NCBI RefSeq assembly: GCF_042242105.1
Contig: NC_092022.1
Coordinates: 11,900,001 to 11,964,000, forward strand
Length of the DNA: 64,000 bases
Reading direction: 5' to 3'
DNA from: Pempheris klunzingeri
Lineage: Eukaryota > Chordata > Actinopteri > Acropomatiformes > Pempheridae
In this document: in pieces, positions 22,641-35,141 of the stretch
Layout: every line of letters starts with the position of its first letter
Position numbering within the stretch: position 1 is the stretch's first letter
Program-made: the position numbers and the translations under genes
The notes under the pieces: generated by a model
Database searches by the model: none
Told to the model about the DNA's origin: nothing
The model's input: the letters and a program-made list of their open reading frames with translations, nothing else

Positions 22641-23544
22641 GAATGATGCTTCTCACATGCTGCTATTTATATTTAATTAACATACTTCCATTTCCCCACT
22701 GGTAAGGGGTCCACTGTCAGCCCTCCCCACATCTCTTTTTAAAAGACAAATTGCAAATTAAAAGTGTCTATCTTAAAAGTGTCTGTGGTTGCAATTCAGT
22801 GGTGAGAGATGTGGTCAGTTTGGTGGTTTGTATCAATGTTTTATACTGTCTCATGATCTCTCTTTGTGTGTGTGTGCATGTGATCTGCCCAGAGGAAAGG
22901 AAAATCTAAATTAGGTAAAAATCTAAAATAATAATAATTTTTTTGTCCGGCCTATTTCTTCAAGACCTAACTGAGCTCAATTTAACATCTGTGCGAGATT
23001 TTGACCATTTTCCTATAGTTCTTAAATTCAGCTCGTGAGAAATAGCCCTCTTCTTGTCGCAGTCCTATCTTGATTTAAGATCATACGATGCTTTTTCCTC
23101 TCACTGCACTGATCTTTATTTGTCTGAAATAATCTGCTCTTGAGGTCACATCAGTGTTCTTCAATCATAGTCCTACTCCTGTACCATTTGTCTACTTATT
23201 TCTCCATAAGGTTGTTAAGGTTAAAACTTGTGAGATGCAGATTATGTTCCTACTGTCCTCAAACTAGATGCTGTCATTTGTTTTAAATTGACTTATTCTT
23301 TTGCTCCCTATTTCTCTTAAAAGGGGGGGCACAATCCAGTAATCTTCAAATGAGAGGATTTATTTCTGACAAGAAAAAGAAAAGACTACTGTGAGCAGCT
23401 AAATTTTCCTGTGTGCTAAGTTTATCATGTTACATCCTGTTAATATGCTGACAGACTACTGTACTTTTAAGAAGTAGCCCAGCTGAGGCAGTGTGTGTGA
23501 ATGCAACACTGGCAGAGAGGTAGGCACAACATCTCAGGATTATA
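22641..23544. other. Intergenic sequence between transposon fossils
   Basis: No gene is seen. A G-run (aaaaggggggg) at about 23319-23330 could be a polypurine tract of an old element on the plus strand, but nothing adjacent supports it. Confidence 0.35.
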
Positions 23545-23802
23545 TCACAGACCTATTGTGGATGACCTATTGTCAATTCCAGCGTTAGGTGGACATTTAA
23601 ACAGTATTTCAAATGGGTTCAATCCATGCTGAGGACGGAGTAATTTTCTCATGTGAAACAGCACTAATGGTGCTTTAATCCATGTGAAACCAGTTTCATC
23701 ACAACATTTCACAAGTTTAGCCATAATTGTCCCATTTTCATGTTCCACTGCTCCTGCAGTCTGTGGGTGGTAAGAGCAGTGGTGGTGGATGTTAAATCCC
23801 AA
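23545..23802 (-). pseudogene. Retroviral integrase fragment
   Basis: The frame contains an HCSYHPQTAGAVEHENGT-type catalytic-core end (His, Pro, Gln and Glu in the usual spacing) followed by a core-end helix and NPFEILF. It is 85 codons long; the earlier catalytic Asp residues lie outside it. Confidence 0.8.
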
Positions 23803-23918
23803 ATAGGTGGAAACTTAAGTTAGAGTGCTGCTTACGAATACTGGTTCTTTGTTAGAACTGATGAGGCTTGCAACCCGCGGCTCTTTCATGCCTCTGCAGT
23901 GGCTCCCTGTTGCTTTGA

Positions 23919-24284
23919 TCAAAAACAGAAAAAAGGAATACATGATGGCCATTTTGTTTTATTTTTCAATGGAGTCAAATGCATATTGGTGTAGATGTTG
24001 ACAGACTTGTCCTTAGCCAATTTGCAGGCTTCTGTAAGTGCAACCAACTCAGCAGCCTGTGGTAAGAAATTTAATGTAGTTCCGTCCCTGGAGTATGGTG
24101 TTTCCTCTGTGTGCAAGATTTGAGGAACTGGATGTGAAAGCAGAAGCACAACAATGTCCCATGTAGCAACTTTACAGGATGCAGCATCAGTTGATGCATA
24201 CTGTAATTTGGACAGTGACCTTCTGTCCTCCGTCAGCTTAGTGGCTGAGTTAAGCAACATTGTCTGACTTACAGATGGCTGCAA
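23919..24284 (-). pseudogene. Retroviral RNase H-like fragment
   Basis: The segment QAAELVALTEACKLAKDKSV followed by NIYTN matches the RNase H region, with the Glu of the active site in AELVALT and the usual Asp of YTD replaced by Asn. That replacement and surrounding breaks indicate inactivity. Confidence 0.7.
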
Positions 24285-24398
24285 ATTAAGAGGTCATCAA
24301 CATAAGTAAAGTAAGGTGGAACACCCAGGTAAACTCATGAGGTCTCGATGTAAGGCTTGAGGAAAAACACCTGGACTTTCAGCATAGCCTTGTAGGCA

Positions 24399-24911
24399 TC
24401 ATGTGAACATGTAGCCTTGGGCATTGACCAAAAATGCAAACCAGTAATGGCAGTTTGGATACACAGTTATGGAGAAAAATGCATTTGCCAAATCAACAAA
24501 AGAGAATACAACGGGGATGTATTTTCTTAAATGTAATGCAGTTCTTTTTTTTTTTACTGGTATTTGAATGTTATCAGAAAATGTTCTTTCAGGTGGACCT
24601 CCTATGCAGTGAGAAGCTGCTGCCCCATAAAATCGTGGTTTTCCAATCTGCAACCAGTGTCGAACATAACAGTTGAGGCGTTCCAAGAAGGCCCCAACCA
24701 TCTGCCCGGCATTTTGTTTAACAGCAGTGATGTGAAAAGTTTTCATTCTAGTGGGAAACTTTGTTCTACATTCTTGGGTCAGTGCTGCCACTGCTGCTTG
24801 ATATGGAGCGCTAGAATCATTGTCAGGGTCCACATTATGTGGTCTTAACATACATCTCTCTTGGGTGAAGACTCTGGGGATCTTGTGCAAATCTGTGCCA
24901 GCCTTCTGCAT
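24399..24911 (-). pseudogene. Retroviral gag/reverse transcriptase fragment
   Basis: The 170-codon frame starts with gag-like sequence (PYQAAVAALTQECR region) and later has an FSFVDLANAFFSI-type reverse-transcriptase motif containing the first catalytic Asp. The intervening protease and finger regions are mostly missing. A T-run near 24546-24556 adds further disruption. Confidence 0.7.
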
Positions 24912-25224
24912 TCTAGGAATGTAGGTCTGTTTTCATTACACCGAATTGTATGACTGTTGTTGCAACAGAGTGTCCACTGGTGGCGTCACATGGGACATGG
25001 CTTCTTCAGTGTCTGTCTGACCACCATCTGAACACCAGCTGAGTCCCATTGTTCCCTGCCACTTCCATCATGGGCATTGTGAGTGTTTTAGTCTCTGGGC
25101 CACATCTGAGGTCATAATGTCTCCTTGGTCCAGTTTCATTGGATCCACTATAGTCTTGTAGAGTTGGCATCTGTCCAAACATCAGACTCTTGGCACCTTT
25201 AATAGCGGCTGACACTACATTATT

Positions 25225-26808
25225 TCAAGAAGAGCAGGTCTAGACCATTTATTTATTATATTGAACAACAGTGGCAAGGAAAAACTCCCCTTTAACGGGA
25301 AGAAACCTCGAACAGACCCAGGCTCAATGTGGGCAGCTTCTGTAGGGGTCTACGTTGGGTGGAGGTTGGACAGACAGAGAGAGACAACACAAACAGCAAC
25401 CAACATACTAGCAGTGACTATAGCACTAACAATAGGAATGTGACTAACAGATTAGCAGTATGATATTATTGAAAAGCATGACGAGTGGCCGACGATCCGC
25501 AGCAGTGATTCATGAACCAGAGAACCACATCAGCAGGACCAGGACCAGGATCCACAGGAACCTGAGAGATGAGAAAGCACAGAAAGGCTCCGGGGAAGAT
25601 ACCAAGTTAGAGGCAGACATTTGGCTGACATGGGACATAATGATGGAGAGGAAGAGGAGGATAGAGAATAGAGGAGCTCAGTGCACCATAGGATTCCCCC
25701 GGCAGTCTGAGCCTATAGCAGCATAACTAGGGGCTGGTCTAAGGCCTGATCCAGCCCTTAACTATATGCCTTGTCAAAAAGGAAGGTTTTTAGTCTACTC
25801 TTAAATGTAGAGAGGGTGTCTGCCCCCCGAACCCAAACTGGAAGGATGTTCCACAGGAGAGGAGCCTGATAGCTGAAGGCTCTGCCTCCTGCACTACTTT
25901 TGGAGACTTTGGGAACCACCAGTAGGCCTGCATTCTGGGAGCGCAGTGCTCTAGTGGGGTAGTACGGTACTATGGGCTCTTTAAGATATGATGGAGCCTG
26001 ACCCTTAAGAGCCTTGTAAGTGAGGAGAAGGATTTTAAACTCTATTCTAGATTTTACTGGAAGCCAATGAAGAGAAGCCAGTACAGGAGAAATGTGGTCT
26101 CTTCCTTTAGTTCTCGTCAGAACACGAGCAGCAGCGTTCTGGACCAGCTGGAGAGTCTTTAACGACTTATTGGGGCAGCCTGATAATAATGAGTTACAAT
26201 AGTCCAACCAGAAGTGACAAATGCGTGTACTAATTTTTCTACATCATCTATGGATATGATGGGCCTGATTTTAGCAATATTACATAGATGGAAAAAGGCA
26301 GTTCTAGAAATCTGTTTAATGTGGGAGTTAAAGGACAAATCCTGATCAAAGATGACTCCCAGATTCCTCACAGTGGAGCTGGAGGCCAGAGTAATGTCAT
26401 CCAGAGCAGTTATGTTGGTAGAAAAGCTGTCTCTGAGGTGTCTGGGGCCAAGCAAAATAACAGTTTTATCTGAATTTAGCAGCAGAAAGTTGTTGCTCAT
26501 TATTTCTTTATGTCCTTGAGGCAGATTTGAAATTTAGCCAACTGATTGGATTCATCTGGCTTTATTGATAAATATAATTGTGTATCATCTGCATAACAGT
26601 GGAAATTAATGGAGTATTGGTCCAAGCACTGAACCTTGTGGAACTCCATGTCTAACTTTAGTGTGGACAGAGGATTCGTTGTTAACGTGTACAAACTGAA
26701 ATCGATCTAATAAATAGGACTTAAACCAGCTTAATGCAGTTCCTTTTATACCAATGAACTGTTCCAGTCTCTGTAACAGGATGTGATGGTCAAAGTAGTA
26801 GTCCCACT
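25225..26808 (-). mobile_element. 5'-truncated L2/Maui-type LINE (non-LTR retrotransposon)
   Basis: Minus-strand reading gives reverse transcriptase with the FHCYADDTQLYLS catalytic motif near 26610-26570, then a C-terminal region spanning 26500-25758 with MDYCNSLLSG and the LQLVQNAAARVL segment typical of the L2 group. The 3' UTR (to about 25225) carries a GGAAAAACTCC-containing segment (reverse of 25275-25290) that I recognise from this fish LINE group. The element starts inside the reverse transcriptase at about 26808, and a stretch just before YADD is deleted. Frameshifts confirm it is dead. It is oriented like the surrounding retrovirus fossil. Confidence 0.85.
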
Positions 26809-27124
26809 AGCCTGAGGCTTCCTGAGCGCTAGGGTGTCGATGGTGGAGTCTGAGCTGGTGGAGGAGTTGATTGTTGAGCCTGTTCTTCTCCAGCAGGCGG
26901 AGCTGTTGGGTCAGGTCTCTGTGGCAGGTTTGTCTGGTGCTCTGGGGTGTTTGGGAGGTGTGACTATTGGCTCCCTGTAGGCCATTATTGGCTACTGGGG
27001 CGTTTGGGAGTGGAGGAGCCGAGTCCACATCCATTTTCTTTGCTCTTTGTACATCGTTCAAACAAGGATATATTTTATTCTTTGTCTCCCCTCTGTTTAG
27101 GCTTATGTACCCATATCTTCCCAA
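26807..27124 (-). pseudogene. Unassigned gag-like or unknown coding remnant
   Basis: An open frame of 105 codons is rich in Gln, Leu, Arg, His and Pro in the second half (QQLRLLEKNRLNNQLLHQLR region). I do not recognise a cellular family. Its position just upstream of the LINE, and the retroviral gag-like sequence resuming on the other side, suggest it may be the upstream part of the same retrovirus. It may also be chance. Confidence 0.35.
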
Positions 27125-27130
27125 AGTTTT

Positions 27131-30100
27131 GATTTCTTTGATTTAAACTTTTTGTGTATTGACCCAACATTATTTTCATCTTGTCACTCGGAGGAGGGAT
27201 TTTACTTATTATTCTTCTGTCTTTTGTGAATTATAGTAACTGGTCCAAATATCTTTCAAATTAGATACACCAGAAATAAAATAAAATTCTACAGCAATAA
27301 TCAAGCATGTCTTCCTGCAAGTCCCATTCATGTGTTAATCATTGCCATGTTCAAAGTTCTCTAATTTGAATAATTCAGTCATTTTTCAGCAGGGATGTTC
27401 AACGACAAAGACGCCTTTGAGAATTTTATTAAAGAATCAACCAAAACAATCTGTTGTATCAGCTGTATTTTTCTACTGTTAAAGGTTTTTTTGGGGGAGT
27501 TTTCCTTTATCTGAATCGAGGGTCCAAGGACAGAGGTTGCAGTATGCTTTACAGATTCTAAAGCTCCCAAAGATAAATTGTTACTTTTGTTTTTGGACTA
27601 TGTAAATAAGATTTAACATGACTTGACTGACCTTGAAACAGGAAGTCCAGATGAGCTGATACTCCAAAATATCTCTGCAAAGAGAGATGCTTTTGATTGA
27701 GAGGCTAAACACTGTGGTCCTCACAGATGTTGGTACAAGTACTTTTATCCTAAGTATATTTTGTTGGTAATAAGTATTTGAATCCAGGACTTTTACTTGT
27801 AATGGAGTATTTTTATATTATTGTTTTGGTATTTTTTACTTTTTTATTAAAATGTCCGTCTGATGGTGTGGTGTGTGCATGTGCTTGACATCCAACGAAA
27901 ATGCATAAAGAGGTTAATAAACTTGTTATTCAGAATTTGGTTTCTGTTAGAAGAAAATCATGTGACCCCTCATCTAGATATTGACCCTGCTTAGAGACTG
28001 TAGTTTCAAAGTTTCGCCACAAGATGGAAACAAAAGATTAGAGAAAAATGCCACACAAGTTGAATGATCTTCTGCTTTGTCATAAAGAACCTAATCATAT
28101 CAATATAATTAGTTGTTAGTATGAGTACAGGTAGTATTAGTTGTAGTGGTAGAATCAATTCATGCTAATTAGGTTGACTGGATTAGAGTTTCTGTATATT
28201 CCAGTGCATTTTTTACTGTTTTTTGCTGTTTCTGTACAAATTGTGTAAATTGCAAATAAAATACATTTCTTGAAGTTTTGTCGTTTTTGTATGTTATGCC
28301 ACTGTTTTATTTTGTTTTTGTCCCATTTCTTTATTTGGTTATCTGTAAGTCAACTGGCATATCTGCATGTACATGCTGTACACGTTACCTATAAGCACTT
28401 TTTCATAGGTAAATCAAAGCTTTGTCATTAAATTGCTGACCTTCCTGGTGAAGTTTGGGGAGGTACTTTTTGATTATGTGCCTGTGTGTGTGCGTATGTG
28501 CATATTAGTAGGTCTGCCGGTGGAATCTGGCTTAGTAAACATTTGGCCAGAGCCTTGTGTACCATGTTCTAATTGAAGTGGACTACTTCTTGCCAATTAG
28601 CGAAACACTCCTTTAGCTTTAAAGGGAAAACCCAAAGGGTACAGTGTCTAGAGGCCTCTTTGAAATATGCACTGGAAAAAATTAATAACTTGGCTATCCA
28701 ACATCAAGCAAGGAAATAATTAGTTTTTTTTCCCCTTTTTTTGTCCTGGTTTTGAACTCACATAACATATAGTTTTATCAGGTCAAGGTAACAGGATTAC
28801 GACGAGGAGCAGTGGGAGGAAAACCTGGGAGTGTTGGACAGCAGAGGGCAGTCTGTTGGTTAGTTAAGACATCACATTCAATGTACATGATGGCACTGAC
28901 AGTATCTGATAAAAACACATACTAAACATAACAGGTTTTGTCAGGCTTGTTTTATAAATTATAAACTCTTTTTCTATGGAAAGTGGTAGATACACTGGAT
29001 CAAAAAGTTTAATCTAATGCAGTGACATCTATTATTTAGGTGTTTGCAGATATAAGATATATTTACATTAATTGACACCTAGTGTGTCAATTGTATGTTG
29101 CATGTTAAATAAAGCAGAATACTGCAGGACTGATGATGTGGTATTACTCTCCAAATTTAATTCTTTGCTGTGGCAAAAAAATATCAATTTTCTTTGTTGT
29201 CATTTGAATCCTGTAATTTCAATTTTTCAGCATATCTCATTGCAGACACACAAGCCTACAGTGCCGGACCAAACACAAAGACTGCTCTTCTTCTCTCTTC
29301 AAAGTCTGACAGAGTGGCGTGCTTCACATTCCACATTGTTTCCCCCTAAAATGAATTCATACTTAATGGGAAGAAGTATGAATACATTATTGTATTTCTA
29401 AGTATGAAGTATGAGTATATTATTGTACTTCAACATCAATACAAGGACTGACGTAAAAACCTATAATTAATTCTTTTTGACATTTAATAAATTGAGTTTT
29501 GATTCACAGAGAAGTTCTTTTGTTTTTTGTTTATTGTAAAACAGCCACTGGATGGCACAGTTGCTGACAAATACAAAAGTCATTCATAAAATATTTGTGC
29601 AGTCTCTCTGGAGTTAAAAGACAGGACATTTTAAGGCAGTATGGGGTGGCATTTACTGTACACAGTTGCATATTCAAGCGCATGTTTCAAAAGATATAAA
29701 TATACAAATTTTTACAACAAACTATTCAGTGCACTTTACATTTATCTATATTGCAAAAAACAAACAGAAACTAAATAAATATTACTATGGTAATATTCCA
29801 GCATAAATGACAATACCAAACAAAACAAAATAATGAATATCTGTCATATACAGTTTTATAGTCTGTCAAAAATTACATATTTGAGTACTTTTTATACTAA
29901 ATATATGGTGATATTGTCTGTTATGTAATCATCTGCTTGTTTTAAAGCCCTCTGAATTTGTGATCATTTAATAACATCAGACTATGTGGCGCAGGAGTGA
30001 GTCACATATCTGCAAACATGAGAAAACTGGTAACACTGTAATGTAATCATAATTGTAATTCCTGACATAGTGCTACAACAGGCTACTGCTTCTTTGAAAC

Positions 30101-30249
30101 ACTGGTATACAGTACAGTCTGAACCAAAAGCTGGACTGCTGCTGTACAGCTGAGAGACAAGGGCAAGATTAGGACAAGTCCTAATGCTCTCTGTCATTTC
30201 AGTATCAGACACCTGGTTGATGGGAACGTGACTCATCACCGTCCTTGCT
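27131..30249. other. Intergenic sequence between the transposon graveyard and slc26a10
   Basis: AT-rich; no coding exon was recognised. The part next to 30249 is probably slc26a10 3' UTR: a minus-strand AATAAA can be read at about 29531-29526. A small repeated motif (aagtatga...tattattgta) occurs twice at 29370-29430. Confidence 0.45.
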
Positions 30250-30961
30250 TCATACCCAAACAGTTGTGGTGCTCTCTGGGGGTTTTTCCTACGGCAGACG
30301 ACAGTATCATCATTTGTTTACAGCAAGTCTAACTCATACGAAATTATTTTTAATCAATCAGTATATTAGTAGCTCACCTTTTGCTGTTGAATGTACATCA
30401 CAGCATCGTGAACAGTGACGAAAATATGTTGAGGATTCATGTAGTTCATTAGACCACTTGATGTGAGGATCTTTAAGACGTGCTCTAAGGGGATAAAAAT
30501 CAGTGATTGGTATTCACTGTAAGCAAGTGAATTTTGAAAAATGTAATACGTTTTTATCATCCTTACGAAAACCTCTCCTTAAAATACTATAAGGAGATAA
30601 TATAACAGAGAAAACGAGTATTTCAGATACTTAGGCCTTACCATTGCAGTTTGCCAAATATACATGAACTCCAACTTTCTGGCATTCAGTGCACATCTGC
30701 AAAAAACCAAAAGCAATCAATCATACTGACACACAGGAAGAATGCACAAACAAACGGATGAAGCCTCATACAGTGAAGTAACTTCAACAGACTAACCTGT
30801 GTAAAGAGTCTTGCTCCAGCAACGTCAACAAATATCACGCTGCTGCAATCAATTAACACTGCCTGAACATCACTCTCAGATGTTTCTGCAGAAAAGAAAA
30901 AAGGACCTTAGGAAATTATCTGCAGTACATGACTACAAACTAAATAGATAGATGTCATTTG

Positions 30962-31022
<61 letters not shown>

Positions 31023-34000
31023 CCACTAAAAGGTTTTCATGACTTACCAGGTTTAAAGAACTCATTTTCTGAGGAAAATGATGTGTTTGCAATGCCTCTT
31101 TCCTAAAGAACAATGGAAGAAGAAAGAAGAATATGAAACTGAAATTAAATCGGATTTTACAGGGATTGCGGTCATTAAGTGATTGCAGTAGTCATACCAC
31201 AGTGTTGACGGTGGCCTCTCTCTCCCGTTTCTCCAGGGCTTTCCTGGACTTCTCCCGGCTGCGGATCTTCTCTGGCGTCAGGCCCAACAGCCTGCTCATC
31301 TCCTCCCTAAAGAAGCTACGGTTGCCGTAGTAAATAGGCCCGTTGTAAGTCAGGATCTTCACTCCAGGCACCTCATAGCACTGAAAGGAAAACAGGATTG
31401 TCCCAACTTTATTCTAAGCCAGGCCAGATCGTCTCTGAGATTGTGATCAGTTCTTGGAATAAGAAATTATGATTCTATATGACTCAAATTTAAGGTCAAA
31501 GACCCGGTTCAGAAAGTGTCCTGAAGCAGAATGTTTATTTGCATATTAAATAAAAGGAATCACCTTGCTGTGGTTCTCCAGAGGTCTGTAAATTTCTGTG
31601 TTGCTGGCCCGACCAAGCACTGAACAACTAGCCCTGTTGAATTATGGGTCATTAGGTTTAATTGAATGCATTATAACATATGACCTGCATAGCTTGACAG
31701 GTATAAAGTCAGTCTCTTTGTATGAGTTTCTCTTTCAGATTTAGCTCCCATGCAGATGTAAAATTCTCAATGCCATTTTTCCATTAAAATTTGGTGGTTT
31801 CCAGTTATAGTTAGTATAATTCCTGCAAGAAATAAACATAGTTTGAAACACATGTTGAAGATAAACTCTCAGATGTGCGTGGTATTTCTTACAACATAGA
31901 ATTAGAATGGAAATTGTACCTTTGTGTTCGGCAGATGACGGTCATCATAGAGAAAACCACCCCGATGGCTAGGCCAAGGTCCACGTTAAGCACCACTACA
32001 GACAGCCAAGTTACCACCCAGACCATCTGCACAAAGACACAGCCACAATAACATATTGTCATGTCAGGATATAACAATTAACAATGGGAACATGCCAGTG
32101 ATTATTATGGTTCATTCCAGCCAAGCAATCAGTGTAAAAGGCGAAGGCTATTTATCTGATGTGTCACCCATGCTCCAGTGTATTATACTTTTACCAATCA
32201 GCGCCCTTACAAAGTCAATCTTGCTGACTCTCCACAGCTCAGGTAAGTCCTGGAACTGTAAGAACATCTGCCTGAGGCTGGTGACATTGATGCATGCCAG
32301 TACTGCCTGGGGAGAGAAATAAAGGATGAGATAAATGCACTTTCCCTCACTCTTTCTGTCTCTCGTGCTTGTAGAGATACACACATGCAAACACACCTTG
32401 GGAAGGAAGTAGAACAGTGGTCCAATCAGCAGCAAGACAATCAGAACAACCAGACTAGTGAAGAAGCCGGAGAGCTGCAGGAACATACACAACATTCATG
32501 TGGATTAGAGCAAATAAAACCCCATAAATTTAGTGTACATTCACATACATATCTGACAAAGGATCCAGCAGACTTACAGTATATCATATACACTACCTGT
32601 GTGTATCCTCCAGCACTCTCGAGTATGTTAGTGGTGGCTAGAGTGGCTGAACTGGGGAAGCAGGTGAAAAAAGAGGACACTGTGTTGGAGACACCGTGAG
32701 CTAGCAGCTCCTGAAATCAAACACAGGTTTAATGCAAAAAGTTAATAAAAACATATTGATGAGAATCTAACATTTCAACAAGCAGCTGTGACGTCCTCAC
32801 ACTTTACCTGGTTGGGATGTATGGAATATCCGTGTTTATCAGCGTAGATCATCGCCAGTGAGACCGACACAGCGTAACCAACAAATGTTATGGCTACTGT
32901 GTCCCCAGCAATGTCAGGGAAAGTGTGCAAGGCAGGCATCTGTGGCTTTGGGAATCTGAGGATAGGATTATTAAAAGTCAAACAACTGGAAGCTACAGTG
33001 CATCAGTGTTTTGAGTTAGTTTTTTTCAAATCTAAAATATTACCCTGCTGGGATGTGGCCAACTATCTCAATGTTGTAAGTAGAATCCAGCGAAGAGGCG
33101 TAGGCCACACCTGTAGCAATAATCACCTGAAGAGTGAAGTATAAAATCATGTGTTGTAACCTGTTGATGATACTGTGAAAAGTAAACCCAACATTCATAA
33201 ATCCAGTTGACGAACCGTGAGGATCTCTACAGGGATAGGTGTACGCAGGTGCTGACGGTAACGCATGTTAATTTCCTTAACTGGCACCAGGACAGCCAGA
33301 CACACCAAGGAGATCAGCAGCTCAGCCATGTTGGTGTGAGGCAGGTTCTCCATCACTGACGCTAAGGTCTGAACAGAAGAGCCAGTGAGCCGTAAGCAAA
33401 CAGCAGCTCAAACACATTGGATTAGACAATGTCATCATGACACGCTGCTTACCTTGAAGAGGGAGAAGGTCCCAGTGTGGCGAGGGAGCCGCAGCCCCAG
33501 CATGCTTTGCAGCTGTGAGATGGTAACATGGAAGGCAGCGGCACTGGTAAAAGCCTTAACGATTGGCTCTGACAGATAGGTGGAGAGGAAGCCCAGCTGA
33601 AGACCAAACATGCAGAGCTGGGGCACGAGAGATTAACATAAAATCATGACCTCTGTCTGGGGTTCAGATATGCTGGTCTTAACAAAAAGAAAGTTCTGCT
33701 GTTTCGGTTGCATTATTATCTCATTTTGGGATTTAAATTCGTAGACTTCATGTACTTGGTAAGTGCATCTGTCTTACCATGATAATTCCTGAGAGGAGTG
33801 CTACAGCTGAGGCCACTCCAATCCTCTGTCCCTCAAACTCAGCTGCTTCTGGTGAACTTGAGTTCATGTCCAGAGGAGTGGGAACGAGCTGCTCCACCAC
33901 AGACCCAGTCATCAGACTCACAACGGCGAAGGTACCTGGGAGAACATCTATCCACTCAGTAACAGTACAAAACATAAAAACTGATGCTCAACATTGAGCT

Positions 34001-34541
34001 CAAGGTGCATGCATGAGATAATGTAACCATGTATAGTATTGTTCAAATGACAAAGACATCGGCTGATTAAGATGATGTTTGCTGTGCTTCTCTAGAATAT
34101 GCAACAGATTTTTACGTGGACACAAGTCTTACCTGTGGACACGTGGCGGCCTGTGCCAAAAAACATATAGAGGACCACAGGAAAGAAGGAGGTGTAAAGG
34201 CCAAATATTGGTGCCACGGATGTGAGTAAGGCAAAGGCCATGCCTGTTTAGGGAAAGACATTCAAAAGGACATCAGCAAACAGTTTTTTCAAATCCTGAT
34301 TAGGATGTAAACTCTGTGCTTGTGTAGATTTAAGTTAGAAAAAAAAACTATGGAAAAGTATAAAAGTGACAATATTTTTATCTTCACAGTGATGATGTAA
34401 ATTTTGACAGTTGTAGTCATTAAAATAAAACAAAAAACCCCAACACTTTTCAAAACTTTGCAGAGTTATTGATTAAGTTTTTCTAGGTTGATTATAAATA
34501 GTGGTTATTATAGGGATATTAACAATAAATGTATGCCTTGA

Positions 34542-34573
<32 letters not shown>

Positions 34574-35049
34574 CTTACGTTGTGATTGATATTTCAAAAT
34601 CCTGACTAAATCTAATTTAAAATAGCTTTAATTATATAATCAATAATTATTAATTGCAGAACTATATTATATCAGAACTTTACTATACTAATTATTTTGA
34701 TGATTTAAAAACGTACGGCAAGAGAAAGCAGGCTTTCTTTTTGCTTTGTTTAGTAATAGAGCAATCGATTATGTGTTCACTTACCTTGCGGAATGTGTAG
34801 AATACCAACTGTCAGTCCCGCTATAGTATCTCCTAAGATCCATTTCTTCAGTCTGTATCTTGGCAGCCAGTTGAAAATGGGCACTCTCTCCTTCAACAGG
34901 TGCAGGCACGCTCGTTTTGAGCACCTGCACCTCCCGGCGAGCTTTTCCCGGAGCCGCAAACTTCCACTAGTATCATCGTCGGAGCCGTAGGCCTGTTTGA
35001 AGCGGTCCTCCGTGTAAATATTCCTGTACACGGCCACAGAAGCGCTCAT
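30250..35049 (-). CDS. slc26a10: SLC26 family anion transporter, eighteen coding exons
   Basis: SLC26 proteins are plasma-membrane anion exchangers or channels. Coding exons (minus): 35049-34785, 34243-34133, 33935-33778, 33617-33453, 33368-33216, 33126-33044, 32955-32808, 32710-32597, 32474-32397, 32306-32211, 32026-31920, 31627-31564, 31380-31198, 31102-31048, 30885-30797, 30696-30642, 30484-30378 and 30288-30250. They join in phase to 689 residues with no internal stop. The SLC26 signature is at residues about 85-125 (HIPQGMAFALL through [11 protein letters not shown]). The membrane domain runs to about residue 490. A STAS domain follows from about 515, including [17 protein letters not shown]. 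The last exon is short and its acceptor is weak (ccgtag), so the final 12 residues (ending VWV) are less certain. The a10 assignment rests on [18 protein letters not shown]-type sequence and on lying beside b4galnt1 and arhgef25. Substrate cannot be read from the sequence. Confidence 0.9.
30969..31019. repeat. (AT)n-(AC)n microsatellite in slc26a10 intron
   Basis: About 36 bases of AT dinucleotides run straight into about 15 bases of AC dinucleotides, within the intron between coding exons 14 and 15. Confidence 0.95.
34546..34573. repeat. (TTA)n microsatellite in slc26a10 intron 1
   Basis: Nine or so TTA units lie in the intron between the first two coding exons. Confidence 0.9.
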
Positions 35050-35133
35050 ATTGTCCGTGTAGAGATGAGTGATGCGAGCTCACCCTGCAAGCCCTGATGC
35101 AGAGTCAGTAAAGGTGCAGTCTGTGGCAATACA

Positions 35134-35141
35134 TATTTATA
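35134..35141 (-). promoter_or_regulatory. slc26a10 TATA box
   Basis: Minus-strand TATAAATA lies 85 to 92 bases before the ATG at 35049. A start about 30 bases downstream (near 35105) would give a 5' UTR of roughly 55 bases with no intron. The distance is typical, but no transcript data are available. Confidence 0.55.

Larger units (their letters stand above)
23545..27130 (-). mobile_element. Degenerate endogenous retrovirus on the minus strand, apparently split by a LINE
   Basis: From high to low coordinates the minus strand shows a proline/glutamine-rich gag-like piece (27124-26807), an L2-type LINE insertion (about 26808-25225), a further gag-like piece (25215-25006), a mixed gag/reverse-transcriptase piece (24911-24399), an RNase H-like piece (24284-23919) and an integrase C-terminal piece (23802-23545). 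The order is that of a retrovirus. Every segment is frameshifted, shortened or stopped, so it is a fossil. No LTR pair was recognised. Membership of the 26807-27124 piece is an inference from its position and composition. Confidence 0.65.
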
